Assembly: GCA_025267735.1 (NCBI GenBank) | Contig: CM046303.1 | Span: 31,224,380 to 31,288,379 of the forward strand | Reading direction: 5' to 3' | DNA: 64,000 nucleotides | Source: Mactra quadrangularis | Taxonomy: Eukaryota > Mollusca > Bivalvia > Venerida > Mactridae | In this document: piece after piece, positions 48,501 through 57,939 of the stretch | Layout: each line of letters begins with the position of its first letter | Position numbering within the stretch: position 1 is the first letter of the stretch | Program-made: the position numbers and the translations under genes | The notes under the pieces: model-generated | Database searches by the model: none | What the model saw: only the letters and a program-made list of their open reading frames with translations | What the model was told of the DNA's origin: nothing

Positions 48501-51249
48501 ATTGTGCAACATTAGTATAATTCTTTTAAAAAGATATCCTAACCGCCTAAGGATGTTAAAAAAAACAAGAAGCGACCAATGAAAAAGTTTAATTTCAGCA
48601 AGTATGACATATAACAAATCTATAAATAGCTTGGTGATTCCCTCTGTATCCTACTTTTGTTTTCAACAATGTGTATGTCACATGTTTTAATTCATTTAGT
48701 TTAATGTTATAAGTGACAAATGTTATAAGTAAATGATTTCTTACGTTCTGAATACTATTTTAAAGACCAAACTTGGTTCTATACTTTTGGCACTGTCATT
48801 TGCCTGTATTTCCATTTAAGGGCAGGTAGACAGGCAGAAAAAAGCACAGGGTGCTTCAGAAAGTTAATATTTCTAAGTATCTATATTGAAATAAGGAGGT
48901 GCAAAAAAGGACAGGAGGAAATGGGCAGGGTACAATGCCATGATATTCTTCTTTAAAAATAATCACTATAGTATAGATGTGTGTTTAATTGAATTAGCTT
49001 TTATGCTGGTTGAGAAAAGTAGTTATGTTAAAAAAAAACTGCTCTATACACTGCCCTCCAAAAGTTCCTTCACACAATCACAATTTATATTGTACTAAAT
49101 AGAATTTCAAAAAGTTGTAAAATCTCAAGTTTGATATTGGTTTATTGAGATACATCGTTTCGGAGGCTGATAAATAACTAAGTTGCAACACAAAAATAAA
49201 ATGTACCTTTAGAAATTCCATTTCCATTGCATGAATATTAAATGAAATAAACAATAACATAATAATTCTTCAAATTTGAACTTAAAAATTTTTGCAAATT
49301 GATAAATTGTACTGTGAAGAAACTTTTGGAGGGCAGTGTATTTTGCTGTTATAAACATTGTTGTATTTTTGCATGTGTTTATTGCAGGTGATAGATATAT
49401 ATGACAACAATAAAAAACAACTTGTTATTGGACCATTTGATTATAGTTCTATGGATGAAATAGATTTACTATGTAGATTACCTGACCCTATCATCAGAGA
49501 GGTCAGTTCTTTACTTGTTACACGACTTACATTTTCAAGTGATTGACTCAAAGGGTTTCACGCTCAGGCACCATCACAGGTGGACCAGGTGAACAGGTCT
49601 TACCAGGATGATTCAAAGTTGCTGAATACACTTTCTTCTATGCTTTTTTTGTCTTATACTTATTTTTGTGACGATTTATAAACATTGTTCCAATGGTAAC
49701 AAGAAAGTATAAGATTACTCTTTTCACGCTTCAACAATTTTCAACATAGACAATGAGGCATAGTTCAAGCGTGACACTCATTAACATCTCATTATAATAA
49801 AAAACTATGCGGGCTTGTGTTGTCGGTCGTTAAAGTAATTCACAAATGTATATTATCTAGCTTTGCCTGACACCAGGTGGCGCTATAAAACCCGCCATCT
49901 GGCTCTACCATAGACTCCGCCTTCAATACCTTAATGATAGTCTAGTTAGCATTTGCCATTAATACACTATACTACATCTTCTTACTTTACACTACATGTA
50001 TCCAGGGCTCGAATTTAACAAAAGATATAACTTGCAAATTTTTTCGAGTTAATTTTATTTCAACTCGCAAAATAAAAAAATCACTCGCATTTTTCTCCAA
50101 AATTAATAGCTTACATAGTAAATAAGCATATAAGCAATAACAGCATAATTACATGGTACTATATTTAACTATAGATCGAACGAGGGCATTATTGTAGAAT
50201 ATACTAAGAGAATTGAACATGCTTTAAATGTTAATCTTTAGTTAATACTATTGATTTATCTTGCCGTTTCATTGCTTATATGAGTCTCATTAGTTTAGAC
50301 ATTAAAATTAATGTGGTGATTTCAACTCGCAAAAATTTGCGAGTTAAAATAAAAGTTACTCGCTATTTTCAAATTCCACTCGCATTTTGCGAGTATGCAA
50401 GCTTAAATTCGAGCCCTGCATGTATCACTTCTCTATTGTACATCCATAGGTCAGCACAAAACTAGTCTTACTACATCAGTCATTTCCTCAAATTTCTTGA
50501 GAACTTGCTTAATTCAATATTGTTTATAATAAAATGCAAAGTTCTCAAGTGGTATGACTGTATTTTGAAAAAAGACGACTTTAAATTGGATATTTTCAGA
50601 GAAAGAAATATAGAAGTTATTTTGTACGATTATTTGTCTAGAAAGAGAAATTGGCAAAAAACTTGTTTACCTTATTAGTAGGGATGGCAACGAGTACCTG
50701 GTTAACCCTGTACTTGATCAAACGTCTGAGTATTGGTAACCAAAATTGATACTCAAGTACTTGGTAATTTTTTTTAAAATGCACTGTTTTGCTTCCCAAG
50801 GAAATTTTTTTGGCAAAACAAATACTTCAGGCGATTAAATGTAATCTGTAAATCAAAACATAAAAGTTGATCAGACAGTTCACAATTTGGCATGTTTTTG
50901 TAATGAACACAACAATTCAATCATTACATGGTCCCAATATCGGTTAACTAATAAGTTATGAGTAATTGTTCTAGTTGAAGTTGACATGACTATAGACCCT
51001 GGATACCTCATTCCCCAATTTTAAATGCTTCCTATAAGTATGTAAGTAATTTCATACTATCCTTCTACATGTATATACTTTCAGCATTTATCAACGTCCC
51101 CAGAACAAGAACCTAAACATTTTGAAGCTAGCGTGAGAGCAGCTCTTGTACAGATAAGAGATTTCCCAGATCCTCTGAAAACAGTATTTAAAGGAAAAGG
51201 TCGTTATTATAAGAAGGAACCAGATGGCAAGTGGAGCAAAGTTGCTTGA
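36599..51249 (+). CDS. NTAN1: Protein N-terminal asparagine amidohydrolase, 9 coding exons
   Basis: Deamidates N-terminal asparagine to aspartate, making a secondary degron for arginylation and ubiquitin-dependent turnover in the Arg/N-degron pathway. Exons: 36599-36682, 40971-41073, 43183-43248, 43963-44071, 46544-46617, 47158-47265, 47819-47919, 49388-49501 and 51085-51249 (TGA). All introns are GT-AG, phases are consistent, and the product is 307 aa against 310 in human. Visible hallmarks: start MPLFVDEQPLGPSP, HGLLYVGQREMAVV, LGTDDATTCHIGILRH (Cys76 is the likely nucleophile by family conservation), LSLVGGFKDN, ACITELNTRP, PIIYGL, KFQDRGPDQPLRSAR, HLSTSPEQEPKHF and a C-terminal YYKKEPDGKW. 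An acceptor directly before the start exon (TTTTCAG, 36582-36587) implies an upstream untranslated exon. The many transposons noted nearby are all intronic or flanking; the coding sequence is intact. Confidence 0.96.
37066..37491. mobile_element. hAT-type non-autonomous element with 8-bp TSD
   Basis: The 12-bp ends TAGGGCTGTCAC are inverted at both termini. An exact 8-bp duplication GTTCTTAT flanks the element (37058-37065 and 37492-37499). The 426-bp body has no ORF. An 8-bp TSD is the hAT hallmark. It lies in NTAN1 intron 1. Confidence 0.9.
38535..38823 (+). repeat. SINE-A copy in NTAN1 intron 1
   Basis: GCCCGCCCAGATGGCTCAGT head, GGTTCAATTCC B-box-like, ACTCCTACCACTGATTTTAA, GTCAGTCACTGACAGAAGTA, TGAGTAGCTTGACTGACT and GAGTTAAACCCAACCAAAAC tail. 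More diverged than the 25982 copy. Confidence 0.8.
38824..39942. other. NTAN1 intron 1, unremarkable
   Basis: AT-rich intron sequence; no structure recognised. Confidence 0.4.
39943..40100 (-). repeat. SINE-C copy, minus strand
   Basis: Reverse complement of the element at 40534-40720: shares GGTAATCATTGAATAGCCAG, AAACCAACCTCGTTGTTTCC TTGAACAAG and the GAGGACC end. tRNA-like head. Confidence 0.7.
40534..40725 (+). repeat. SINE-C copy, plus strand
   Basis: GGTGCGGGCGCAGCCAAGCG (A-box-like), GGACTGGTAATCATTAAATA, GATTCGAATCCC (B box), CCCTGTTGTTTCCTTGAGCA, ending near GAGGGACCAGGAAGTGAAC. Forms an inverted pair with 39943-40100, about 430 bp apart, in NTAN1 intron 1. Confidence 0.75.
41815..42000 (+). 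repeat. Dispersed repeat with GCACCCTGCCC motifs, copy 1
   Basis: Contains GGGTGCTGCACCCTGCCC, GTTACTTTAATCATC and a second GCACCCTGCCCCTTTTTTGC. The reverse-complement relative is at 48815-48960. No ORF of substance. Confidence 0.6.
42045..42188. repeat. Triplicated SINE-A head segment (44-bp units)
   Basis: Three identical 44-bp units from ~42054: AAGTCTACTGATCGAGGGGT, CATGCTAGACAGTTGTTAGA, AAGC. The first half equals the SINE-A tRNA-like anticodon region. Identical copies imply very recent duplication. Confidence 0.85.
42430..42647. mobile_element. 218-bp MITE with GGCCACAACAAG ends
   Basis: CAGGCCACAACAAGTTGATC at the left is matched by GATCAGCTTGTTGTGGCCTA at the right (one internal mismatch), extending inwards through CATGTG. 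Non-coding; NTAN1 intron 2. Confidence 0.8.
42848..43057. repeat. 210-bp near-perfect palindrome
   Basis: Two ~103-bp arms meet at a central CCATGG (GTTGCCATGGTGAC) with only a handful of mismatches. Outer ends AGAGGTTTTTGCTGGCATTG / CAATGCCAGCAAAAACCTCT. No ORF. Would fold into a long hairpin if transcribed as part of NTAN1 intron 2. Confidence 0.92.
44171..44395 (+). repeat. SINE-B copy in NTAN1 intron 4
   Basis: GTTTGAATCCCACC (B-box-like), then TTATACCCTTTCATG, ATGTCAATTTTCCTCCATTA, GAGTACTGGTTATAGACAAT, GTCCAGGAAAGCTTGGTTAG and a GTTAAACCCAGTGTAAGAGA tail. The 5' head is truncated. Confidence 0.7.
44612..45951 (+). mobile_element. mariner (DD34D) transposon, full length
   Basis: Element of 1340 bp bounded by 27-bp terminal inverted repeats (44612-44638 and 45925-45951, one mismatch, tips CGAGGAG/CTCCTCG). 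It is flanked by the TA target duplication (44610-44611 and 45952-45953). It contains one long ORF covering the transposase. Both ends and the ORF are intact, suggesting recent insertion. It sits inside an older MITE within NTAN1 intron 4. Confidence 0.95.
44805..45884 (+). CDS. mariner-family transposase, intact 359 aa
   Basis: Cuts and pastes its own element at TA sites, acting in the nucleus. The N-terminal ~120 residues contain paired helix-turn-helix regions (SERTVQRWIVKFKSG; SEIAKYTGISTGSAF). The linker carries RWIPHLLTEKQ, matching the mariner WVPHEL signature. The catalytic domain has Asp164 (VTGDESWFHFFEP), Asp259 (LLHDNATPHKAD) and Asp294 (APCDFFLFP), with 34 residues between the last two, the DD34D spacing of mariner. 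YSPDLAP (287-293) is the conserved mariner motif. Length of about 350 aa is typical. No stops or frameshifts, so it is potentially active. The start is the first Met, about 190 bases inside the left end, leaving a normal 5' leader. Confidence 0.96.
   Translation: MAGKNSINNVEIRAYIKARMTFGLSGTAIHKELCRIHGPSVVSERTVQRWIVKFKSGTELLDDSSGRGRKHSVVTKNNIKKVQELINNEARYTVSEIAKYTGISTGSAFTILKKHLKVKKIAARWIPHLLTEKQKHERVKCAKKLLKMFPKYNHRKFSNIVTGDESWFHFFEPTRKVNNKIWATKHTRRPCIAKRITSTKKVMYAMFFGIHGLVTQVPIPKCRTVTAKFYNRIVLNKVDKYYRKRRPNTGMRGLYLLHDNATPHKADIVKKFLESKRVTVLDHPSYSPDLAPCDFFLFPRLKKHLQGRRYMTRNGLGSALHQLCMSIPKEDYKKAFQNWIKRLKLCILFKGDYFEGLKK
47318..47462 (+). repeat. SINE-A 5' half in NTAN1 intron 6
   Basis: ACTCAGCTAGCTTATTCAGA, GAGGTTGTGGGTTTGAGTCC, GTTTGGTCATGAAATAATTA and TCTCCCTCCTACCACTTA correspond to the head and first part of the body; the 3' end is missing. 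Confidence 0.7.
48815..48960 (-). repeat. Dispersed repeat with GCACCCTGCCC motifs, copy 2
   Basis: Reverse-strand text ACCCTGCCCATTTCCTCCTG, TCCTTTTTTGCACCTCC and AAGCACCCTGTGCTTTTTTC parallels 41815-42000. In NTAN1 intron 7. Confidence 0.55.
49047..49340. mobile_element. Tc1/mariner-type MITE
   Basis: Inverted termini of about 27 bp beginning TACACTGCCCTCCAAAAGTT (one or two mismatches), with TA at each tip. The 294-bp body has no transposase. Located in NTAN1 intron 7. Confidence 0.85.
50003..50418. mobile_element. hAT-type MITE with 8-bp TSD
   Basis: Terminal inverted repeats starting CAGGGCTCGAATTTAA are flanked by an exact 8-bp duplication CATGTATC (49995-50002 and 50419-50426). The subterminal regions are full of ACTCGC/GCGAGT repeats in both orientations, as expected of hAT transposase-binding motifs. 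Non-coding; lies in the last intron of NTAN1. Confidence 0.9.
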
Positions 51250-51629
51250 GTGTTCCTTCAAATCTTCAAATTTCAGACTATCATTTTTATCATATAATTT
51301 ATTTGTTAAAGAAGACATTTAGATGCATTTAGATGACTGGTAGAGTCAGAAACTATTTCAGTATTTCTATAATAGGTTTTAGTAATTATTGATCTAGTGA
51401 TGTAAGCACGGAAACATGGAATATTTCATTCTCAGAGGTTTACGTTGTGATATTTTCTAGCTGATAATTGACATAGTGAAGTAGGCACAGAAACATGTCA
51501 TTTTATTGTTAGATTTTATGTTTCTTTGATGTTAGTTCATTTAAATGTTCATGTGTTATTTTATTGTTTTAAACTTTAATGGTTATTATGTAAAGAGATC
51601 TAAATGTTCTTTTACAAGAATTGTGGTCA

Positions 51630-51869
51630 GTGGTGCTTTTCACAAAAATTCTTACGAAAATAATCTTCGTAAGTCAAAAGCAAGAAACATTAATAATATG
51701 CTCATTTTTTGGCTTATCAATTCTAAATATTGTACAAATTGTGCAGAATTGTATATACCTTTTGAATATCATATCATATTTATGCTTATTATCTGTCTAA
51801 CCTCAAAGAGCTAATTAAATGAAACTGACTTAATATTTTTTTCGTAAGAATTTTTTTGAAAAGCACCAC
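51630..51869. mobile_element. MITE downstream of the NTAN1 stop
   Basis: GTGGTGCTTTTCACAAAAAT and TCTTACGAAAA are inverted at the right as TTTCGTAAGAATTTTTTTGA, AAAGCACCAC. About 30-bp arms, one or two mismatches. It lies 380 bp after the NTAN1 stop and may be in its 3'UTR. Confidence 0.8.
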
Positions 51870-52289
51870 AGGTCTTTAATCATTCAGGGAAGCATACCAT
51901 ACTCATATGTTATGAATATTATAGTTGACAAATAATACCCTGCATTATCAAGGACAATGTCTTATGTGTGTTACTTAAGTTAATATATTTTTTTTTAAAT
52001 TGAGATTCAATAATGTGATGGAATACCTTAGCTGTATGTTTTAAATCACTGGTAGACTTTATTATTATTCACTTTTAAATGGTAAACATAAATTATATAT
52101 TTGATGACTTTTGTCTCGTAAATTATGAATTGTATTATTCTTTATAGATCTCACATGGAAATGACCACAGCATTTGTTTTTTGTTAAAAAATTTTAGTAG
52201 TATTTTTTTCCTGTAGTTTAATATATGTAGTTAATCATGACAAATTTATAAATGTATGTAGTTGACCATGACAAAATTATAAATACATA

Positions 52290-52687
52290 TACACTGGAAC
52301 CTCGCTTAAAGACCACCCCGATTCAAGGACCACCCCGCTAAAAAGACCGGTTTTGAAAAATAACAAGTTGAACTTAATTATTTTTTATAAATAGAATTAT
52401 TTATGATAAAATTTGAAAATTTTATGCAATGTGAAAACTGTTCTCTTGATAATGACTAATTAGTTAAAGCTCATTACACCCACTAAGCTCATTACACCCA
52501 CTACGCTTTTAAATGATTCTTTAAGCAAGGACTCTATATAACATGTTATAAAAAACAAAGTATATGTCAGACAATCTTTGTACTATGAATTTTGCTAGAC
52601 CAATTTATCCGCTAATAAGACCACCCTGCTAATAAGACCAATTTTTAAAAGAACGGCCAGTGGTCTTAATAGAGGGGTTTCAGTGTA
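52290..52687. mobile_element. pogo/Tigger-type MITE
   Basis: Ends TACACTGGAACCTCGCTTAA and, inverted, TACACTGAAACCCCTCTATT, each leading into AAGACCAC repeats. TA at both tips suggests a TA target site. 398 bp, non-coding, downstream of NTAN1. Confidence 0.8.
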
Positions 52688-54205
52688 TACAGTTGATCCT
52701 GACAAAATTATAAATACATATGTACAGTTGATCCTGACAGATAATTAAAAAAAATACTGTCCTGTATATAGAACATGTTTCTCTACTTGATTTAAATGTA
52801 AATGTAGTAAAGTCTGAGTATTGTGCGTAAAGTTTGACCCCGACCTGACCTTTATGCAAGAATATTCATTACATTGAATATGAATGAAAAGCAGTATTAA
52901 TGCTCGATTACACCATGGCCATGAGGATTATGAGTTAAAATTTAACACACAAACATATTTCTATAATTTTACAATCGCTGCTGAAGTGTAGAAATAGGCA
53001 TGGTACTGATTTTCGTCGGGATATGTGTAGATAGTTATTGGATGCAAATGTGAAAGGTCAGATGGGGGTCCATTTTTATGCACTATACCAGTGTGTTTTA
53101 TATTTGCTTTTGATTCAATTTTGGCAATTCTTATTATTACACAAATAATTGTTTTGTTAAATTATATACATGTACTATCAAATATGTCTTCATACACTTT
53201 AATAATTTAATATGATAGATTTCAAATTAGAAATTTCTTCAGACTTACAGACATTGCCAGTCATCAACATTTTTCTTCAACACTCTCCAGATTAATTAAG
53301 TCAAAAACATTGTACATGACGGGCTAAATTATAAACTGTCTTGTCTGTTTGGAAGTAGGTAATTTTTACTAAATTAAATTAGTTTTCACTAGTCCTGGAC
53401 TTTGGGGAACAAATTGGCTGAACGGATTCATAACATTTTCGATACTCGTGAACACTTTAGTGAAGTAATTGCAGATGCTGCAACCTTGTTTAAGGACATT
53501 TGCAGTGCTCATAGCAGTGTTATAACCTTTGACCTTACAGTCCCTAAGCTTTCATCTCTTCACTAGAGTACTACTCTATCTTGTAATTATGAACTTGTCT
53601 CACCATCATTCCAGGTTATTTTAACTCAATAAAAATCCATGGTCTGATCTGAGATTCTAACCTACAACCTTTCGAGTCATTAGTGGCACTGGTAACTCTG
53701 CCACATGGCCATAAAAGCTATCTTCGAGGCAAGGGAGAACAAGTGCTATATTGTTGCTACACCCCTTCCTTACCAAAATTGCCTTCAAATTCTTGGAGCT
53801 TAATTGTCTGTTGAACTATCTAAGGGTACATTTTCACAATTCTTTGTGGATTATTTAAGTCAGGAACTAAATGCTACTGGACTGGAGAGAGTCTAGGTTG
53901 GAATCTCAGTTCATACCGTGGATTTGAATCAGGTAACATTTTAACTACTTTACCTTGTCACCATGACAACAAATGCATATCACCTTCAAATTTGTAGCTT
54001 TTAGTTCAAAAGATCTGCATATAGATGTGTTTTGTATTCTTTAAAATAAAGAATTTCTTATTTTATAAAGTGTCTATGTGTTGTTTGTTTTGTTTTATAA
54101 AAAACTGTTCAGTACAATTTAACCTGGCGAATCAGAACCCTGATAAAATTTGGAATCTTCTTACTACTGAATCTACTGATAGGTCTAAAACTTGACATCC
54201 AAACA
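52688..54205. other. No gene recognised
   Basis: Intergenic sequence. A weakly tRNA-like patch (53640-53710, minus-strand orientation) and AATAAA at ~54045 were noted but do not support a feature. Confidence 0.35.
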
Positions 54206-54209
54206 ATGA

Positions 54210-54960
54210 TTGCCAGCCCCACATGCCAGGTAAGTAGCGTAGCCCCATTTGCAAAAATAAATATCCTTAATTGTATGGATATATAGTCAATCATGCAAAG
54301 ATAACTAGTCCTACTTGTAGGATAACCAACCCAAAGTGCATAGATAACTAGCCCAGCATGCATGGGTAAATAGCTCCAAATGCAAGGAAATCTAGCCCAG
54401 CATGCATGGGTAAATAGCTCCAAATGCAAAGATAACTAGCCCAGCATGCATGGGTAAATAGCTCCAAATGCAAGGAAATCTAGCCCAGCATGCATGGGTA
54501 AATAGCTCCAAATGCAAAGATAACTAGCCCAGCATGCATGGGTAAATAGCTCCAAATGCAAAGATAACTAGCCCAACATGCATGGGTTAATAACTCCAAA
54601 TGCAAGGAGAACTAGCCCAGCTTGCATGGGTAAATAGCTCCACATGCAAGGACAACTAGCCTACATGTAGCTTGCATTGATAACTAGCTCCAACAGCAAA
54701 AAAACTAGCCCCACTTGGATGGATAGCCAATCCCAAGTGCAAGGATAACTATCCTAGCATGCATAGGTAAATAGTTCCAAATGCAAAGATAACTAGCTTT
54801 CTTGCATGGATAACTAGCTCCAAATGCAAGGATAACTATCCATAGTATCCCAGCATGCATGGGTAAATAGCTTCAAAGGCAAAGATAACTAGCCTCTTTT
54901 GCATGGATAATTAGCCCCACATGCATGGATAAATAGCCCCTCGTACAGGGATATTTAGTG
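54210..54960. repeat. 44-bp tandem array
   Basis: Units of about 44 bp with two related halves: GATAACTAGCCCAGCATGCA and TGGGTAAATAGCTCCAAATG CAA. Core copies (54340-54600) are nearly identical; edges are diverged. Minus-strand open frames are repeat artefacts. Confidence 0.92.
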
Positions 54961-55503
54961 ATATTTAGTATGACTACTGTAGACATTTTAAAACCAGGTT
55001 AAATTCTATGTTTATCATAAAATTATCTTCAAATACAAAACTGGAACAATGCCCTTTAACCTACAAAATTAAATTAATCTATAGGTCTTGTAATTATTTG
55101 TTTACTTATCGTCTGTTGTAAAGGAACGCTCCAACTGTAAGCATATGTTGTAATCTATGAAAATTAGGTGATCCACTTATACACATGTTTGTAAATCTTT
55201 CACACCAGCGGATGCAGAAGGGGGGGCTCAGGCACAAGCAAACCCTTCTAAATCTGCATTTATAAACTGTCAAAATGGACCAAAAATATCATTCTTTGAT
55301 CGTTTACTTTAAAAATAAATAGGAATGTAGCACGCTTAAGTTTGTACCAAAGCATAGGCCTGAAGAGGAAAGTGAACATATTTGGACCATAAAGTCAAGA
55401 AACGGTTTCTTCCATTAGCTTTATGTTTTTATATAATCGTGGGTTAGTTCACGTGACTTTGTCGAATAAAGCGTGAGTTTGAAGCTTTTTACTAAGACAT
55501 AGA

Positions 55504-55662
55504 GGATATTTGTTTATTTGGGTATAAGATCGATTTTTATTTCACGAGTGAGCTAAGGATGCAATATTTTCACAAGTGATGTAGCCACAAGTGAAAATAT
55601 AATATCATTAGCTCACGAGTGAAATAAATAGATCTTACACCGAATTAAACAAATTTCCTGTC
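55504..55662. mobile_element. Foldback MITE
   Basis: TATTTCACGAGTGAGCTAAG and AATATTTTCAC on the left are mirrored by GTGAAAATATAATATC and TTAGCTCACGAGTGAAATAA on the right. Outer GTTTATTTGGGTATAAGATC pairs with GATCTTACACCGAATTAAAC. Short central loop. Confidence 0.8.
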
Positions 55663-56520
55663 TACAAACTGGCTTTTTTCAAAGTTAAAGTATGATATGT
55701 CATCAGAACGGCGCATCTAAACAGTGAACAATAACAAATTTATTTTCATTGTTTCAAAACAGTGGAATATCGATTTTTATTTCACTGATAAATCCCGGTA
55801 TTCCACTGGAAAGCATATAATAAAATTTGTTATTGTTTGTTCTTGAACCTTTTGGGGCAAATTTGTGGGATCGACGCACCCGAGGACAAGGTTTAAATCC
55901 CCAATTATAATTATTTTGCCACTGTCCATTTAAAGGCGGAAACCTATCAGGTTCTTGTTTTTCATCATTTACATATTTGTGATGTCCCTTTAACAACAAA
56001 AGTTTGAAAATCTAAAAAATCTCCATCTTTTGATGTGTGATAGGTCTGTGTCGCTTTACTGTTGCAGTTCCTGATATGTTTGCTTACATTTCGAAAAGTT
56101 AAATTCCATGGAGCTCCCTTTAAGAAATCCTGCATTCTCCCTTCGCCTTTGTATCGTTATATGCTCTTGCAGATAGAGCATGTCATTTACAATAATCACA
56201 TAGTAGTCACACACTAAGTACACTGTCCATGTATTACTTAAATAGGACAGCAAAATGGAGTCCATTTTCACCTTTTGTAAGTATTACACTCTAGTTCGAG
56301 TTTACTCTCAATTATATGTAGCTATTAAATAAATTAAGTATTATATCATTTACGGTAGCATCGAACATAGGACGTGTGATTACACCTCCATGTCATAAAA
56401 TATGATAGCATAATTGTAGTCATATTCATGCTAAATGGTTTATTATAATAATATTTTTGATTATCAGGTGAAACATTGAAGTCTATAATGGTTTGGCTTT
56501 TAGTGTCGAAGATTACTTTA
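55663..56520. other. Non-genic stretch
   Basis: Two minus-strand open frames (55999-55754, 81 codons; 56271-56056, 71 codons) have mixed composition with no recognised domain and no linking splice sites that I could justify. Confidence 0.35.
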
Positions 56521-56569
56521 AATAGGCTTATGTATATGTATGTGAAGACAGCAGTAATATCAGAACAGC

Positions 56570-57425
56570 AGTACAACAGTAAATCCTTACTGTTAGAATT
56601 TTCATATCAAAGTCGATTTATATGATGATCCATACGTTCAATATAATACAAAACCCTATCATATAGACACTTTAAGAGACGCAATTAAGAATAATTTTCA
56701 AGAATAATGCAGCAGTCTGTTAATTGGTACTGCCGAACATTCTAACAGTAAAGGTTTACTGTTGTACTGCGGAAATTCTAACAGTAAAGGTTTATTGTTG
56801 TACTGCCGCATACGTTCAATATAATTCAAAACCCTATCATATAGGAATTTTAAGAGACACAATGAAAAATCATTTTCAAGAATAATACAGCAGTCTGTTG
56901 GTACTGCCGAAAATTCTAACAGTAAAGGTTTACTGTTGTACTGCCGAAAATTCTAACAGTAAAGGTTTACTGTTGTACTGCCGAAAATTCTAACAGTAAA
57001 GGTTTACTGTTGTACTGCCGAAAATTCTAACAGTAAAGGTTTACTGTTGTACTGCCGAAAATTCTAACAGTAAAGATTTACTGTTGTACTGCCGAAAATT
57101 CTGACAGTAATGATTTACTGTTGTACTGCCGAAAATTCTAACAGTAAAGATTTACTGTTGTACTGCCGAAAATTCTGACAGTAATGATTTACTGTTGTAC
57201 TGCCGAAAATTCTAACAGTAAAGGTTTACTGTTGTGCTGCCGAAAATTCTGACAGTAATGATTTACTGTTGTACTGCCGAAAATTCTGACAGTAATGATT
57301 TACTGTTGTACTTCCGAAAATTCTAACAGTAAAGGTTTATTGTTGTTCTGCCGAAAATTCTAACAGTAAAGGTTTATTTTTGTACTGCCGAAAATTCTAA
57401 CAGTAAGGGTTTACTGCTTAACTGC
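56570..57425. repeat. 37-bp hairpin-forming tandem array
   Basis: About 18 units of GCCGAAAATTCTAACAGTAA, AGGTTTACTGTTGTACT (37 bp). Each contains the self-complementary AACAGTAAA...TTTACTGTT. Before the main run (from ~56940) single units alternate with a longer module (CATACGTTCAATATAAT, AAACCCTATCATATAG, TTTTCAAGAATAAT) present twice (56623-56745 and 56808-56915). One unit at 56568-56604 is inverted. Confidence 0.9.
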
Positions 57426-57428
57426 CGA

Positions 57429-57548
57429 AACTAACACGTTACTTAAGTGGTTAACTAGTTATCATAACTAGTTTTCCTCTTACGTAAATAAAGTTCAGTG
57501 GTTAACTAGTCACCGTGACTTGTAAACTTCTTAATTAACGTGTTAGTT
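57429..57548. mobile_element. 120-bp MITE rich in TTAACTAGTTA
   Basis: AACTAACACGTTA at the left and TAACGTGTTAGTT at the right are exact inverses, followed inwards by TTAAG/CTTAA. The interior repeats GGTTAACTAGT. Lies just upstream of the ShKT exon. Confidence 0.75.
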
Positions 57549-57939
57549 ATAATATGTGGTTATCTTTTTGCAGAAACATGGTAGCATAGAAACTAGTAAG
57601 GCCTAATAATTTGATTTACTAGTAAATTATGTACTTAACTGGCTACCTTGAATTAGGTACCCACCAGCCAGTTTGAGATATTAGATAAGTTGTTAGTAGT
57701 TACTAAGTTACATGCCTAGTTAAATACATAATAGCTGGTTAAGTAACTAGTTAACCACTTAACATTAAGCTGGTTAAATAATACAAAATGGCGGTTGTAG
57801 GCGCTTACTTGCATTATTTCCTTTATTGATTGAAAGGTTAAGTTGCAGTTAACTACTGAATGAACTTGTTAGTTTTGTAGAAATATGCCACCATAATTCT
57901 ATAATACTTACCACTTTAAATAAATCACGTGACTTTCAG
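57549..57939. other. TTAAC/TAGTTA-rich sequence before the ShKT exon
   Basis: Multiple scattered copies of TAACTAGTTA, GGTTAAGTAACTAG and TTAAGTGG-like words, resembling the MITEs on both sides. No exon or signal-peptide-like frame found. Confidence 0.4.

Noticed and set aside
54109..54429. 106-codon minus-strand ORF
   Set aside because: Arises from the 44-bp tandem array.
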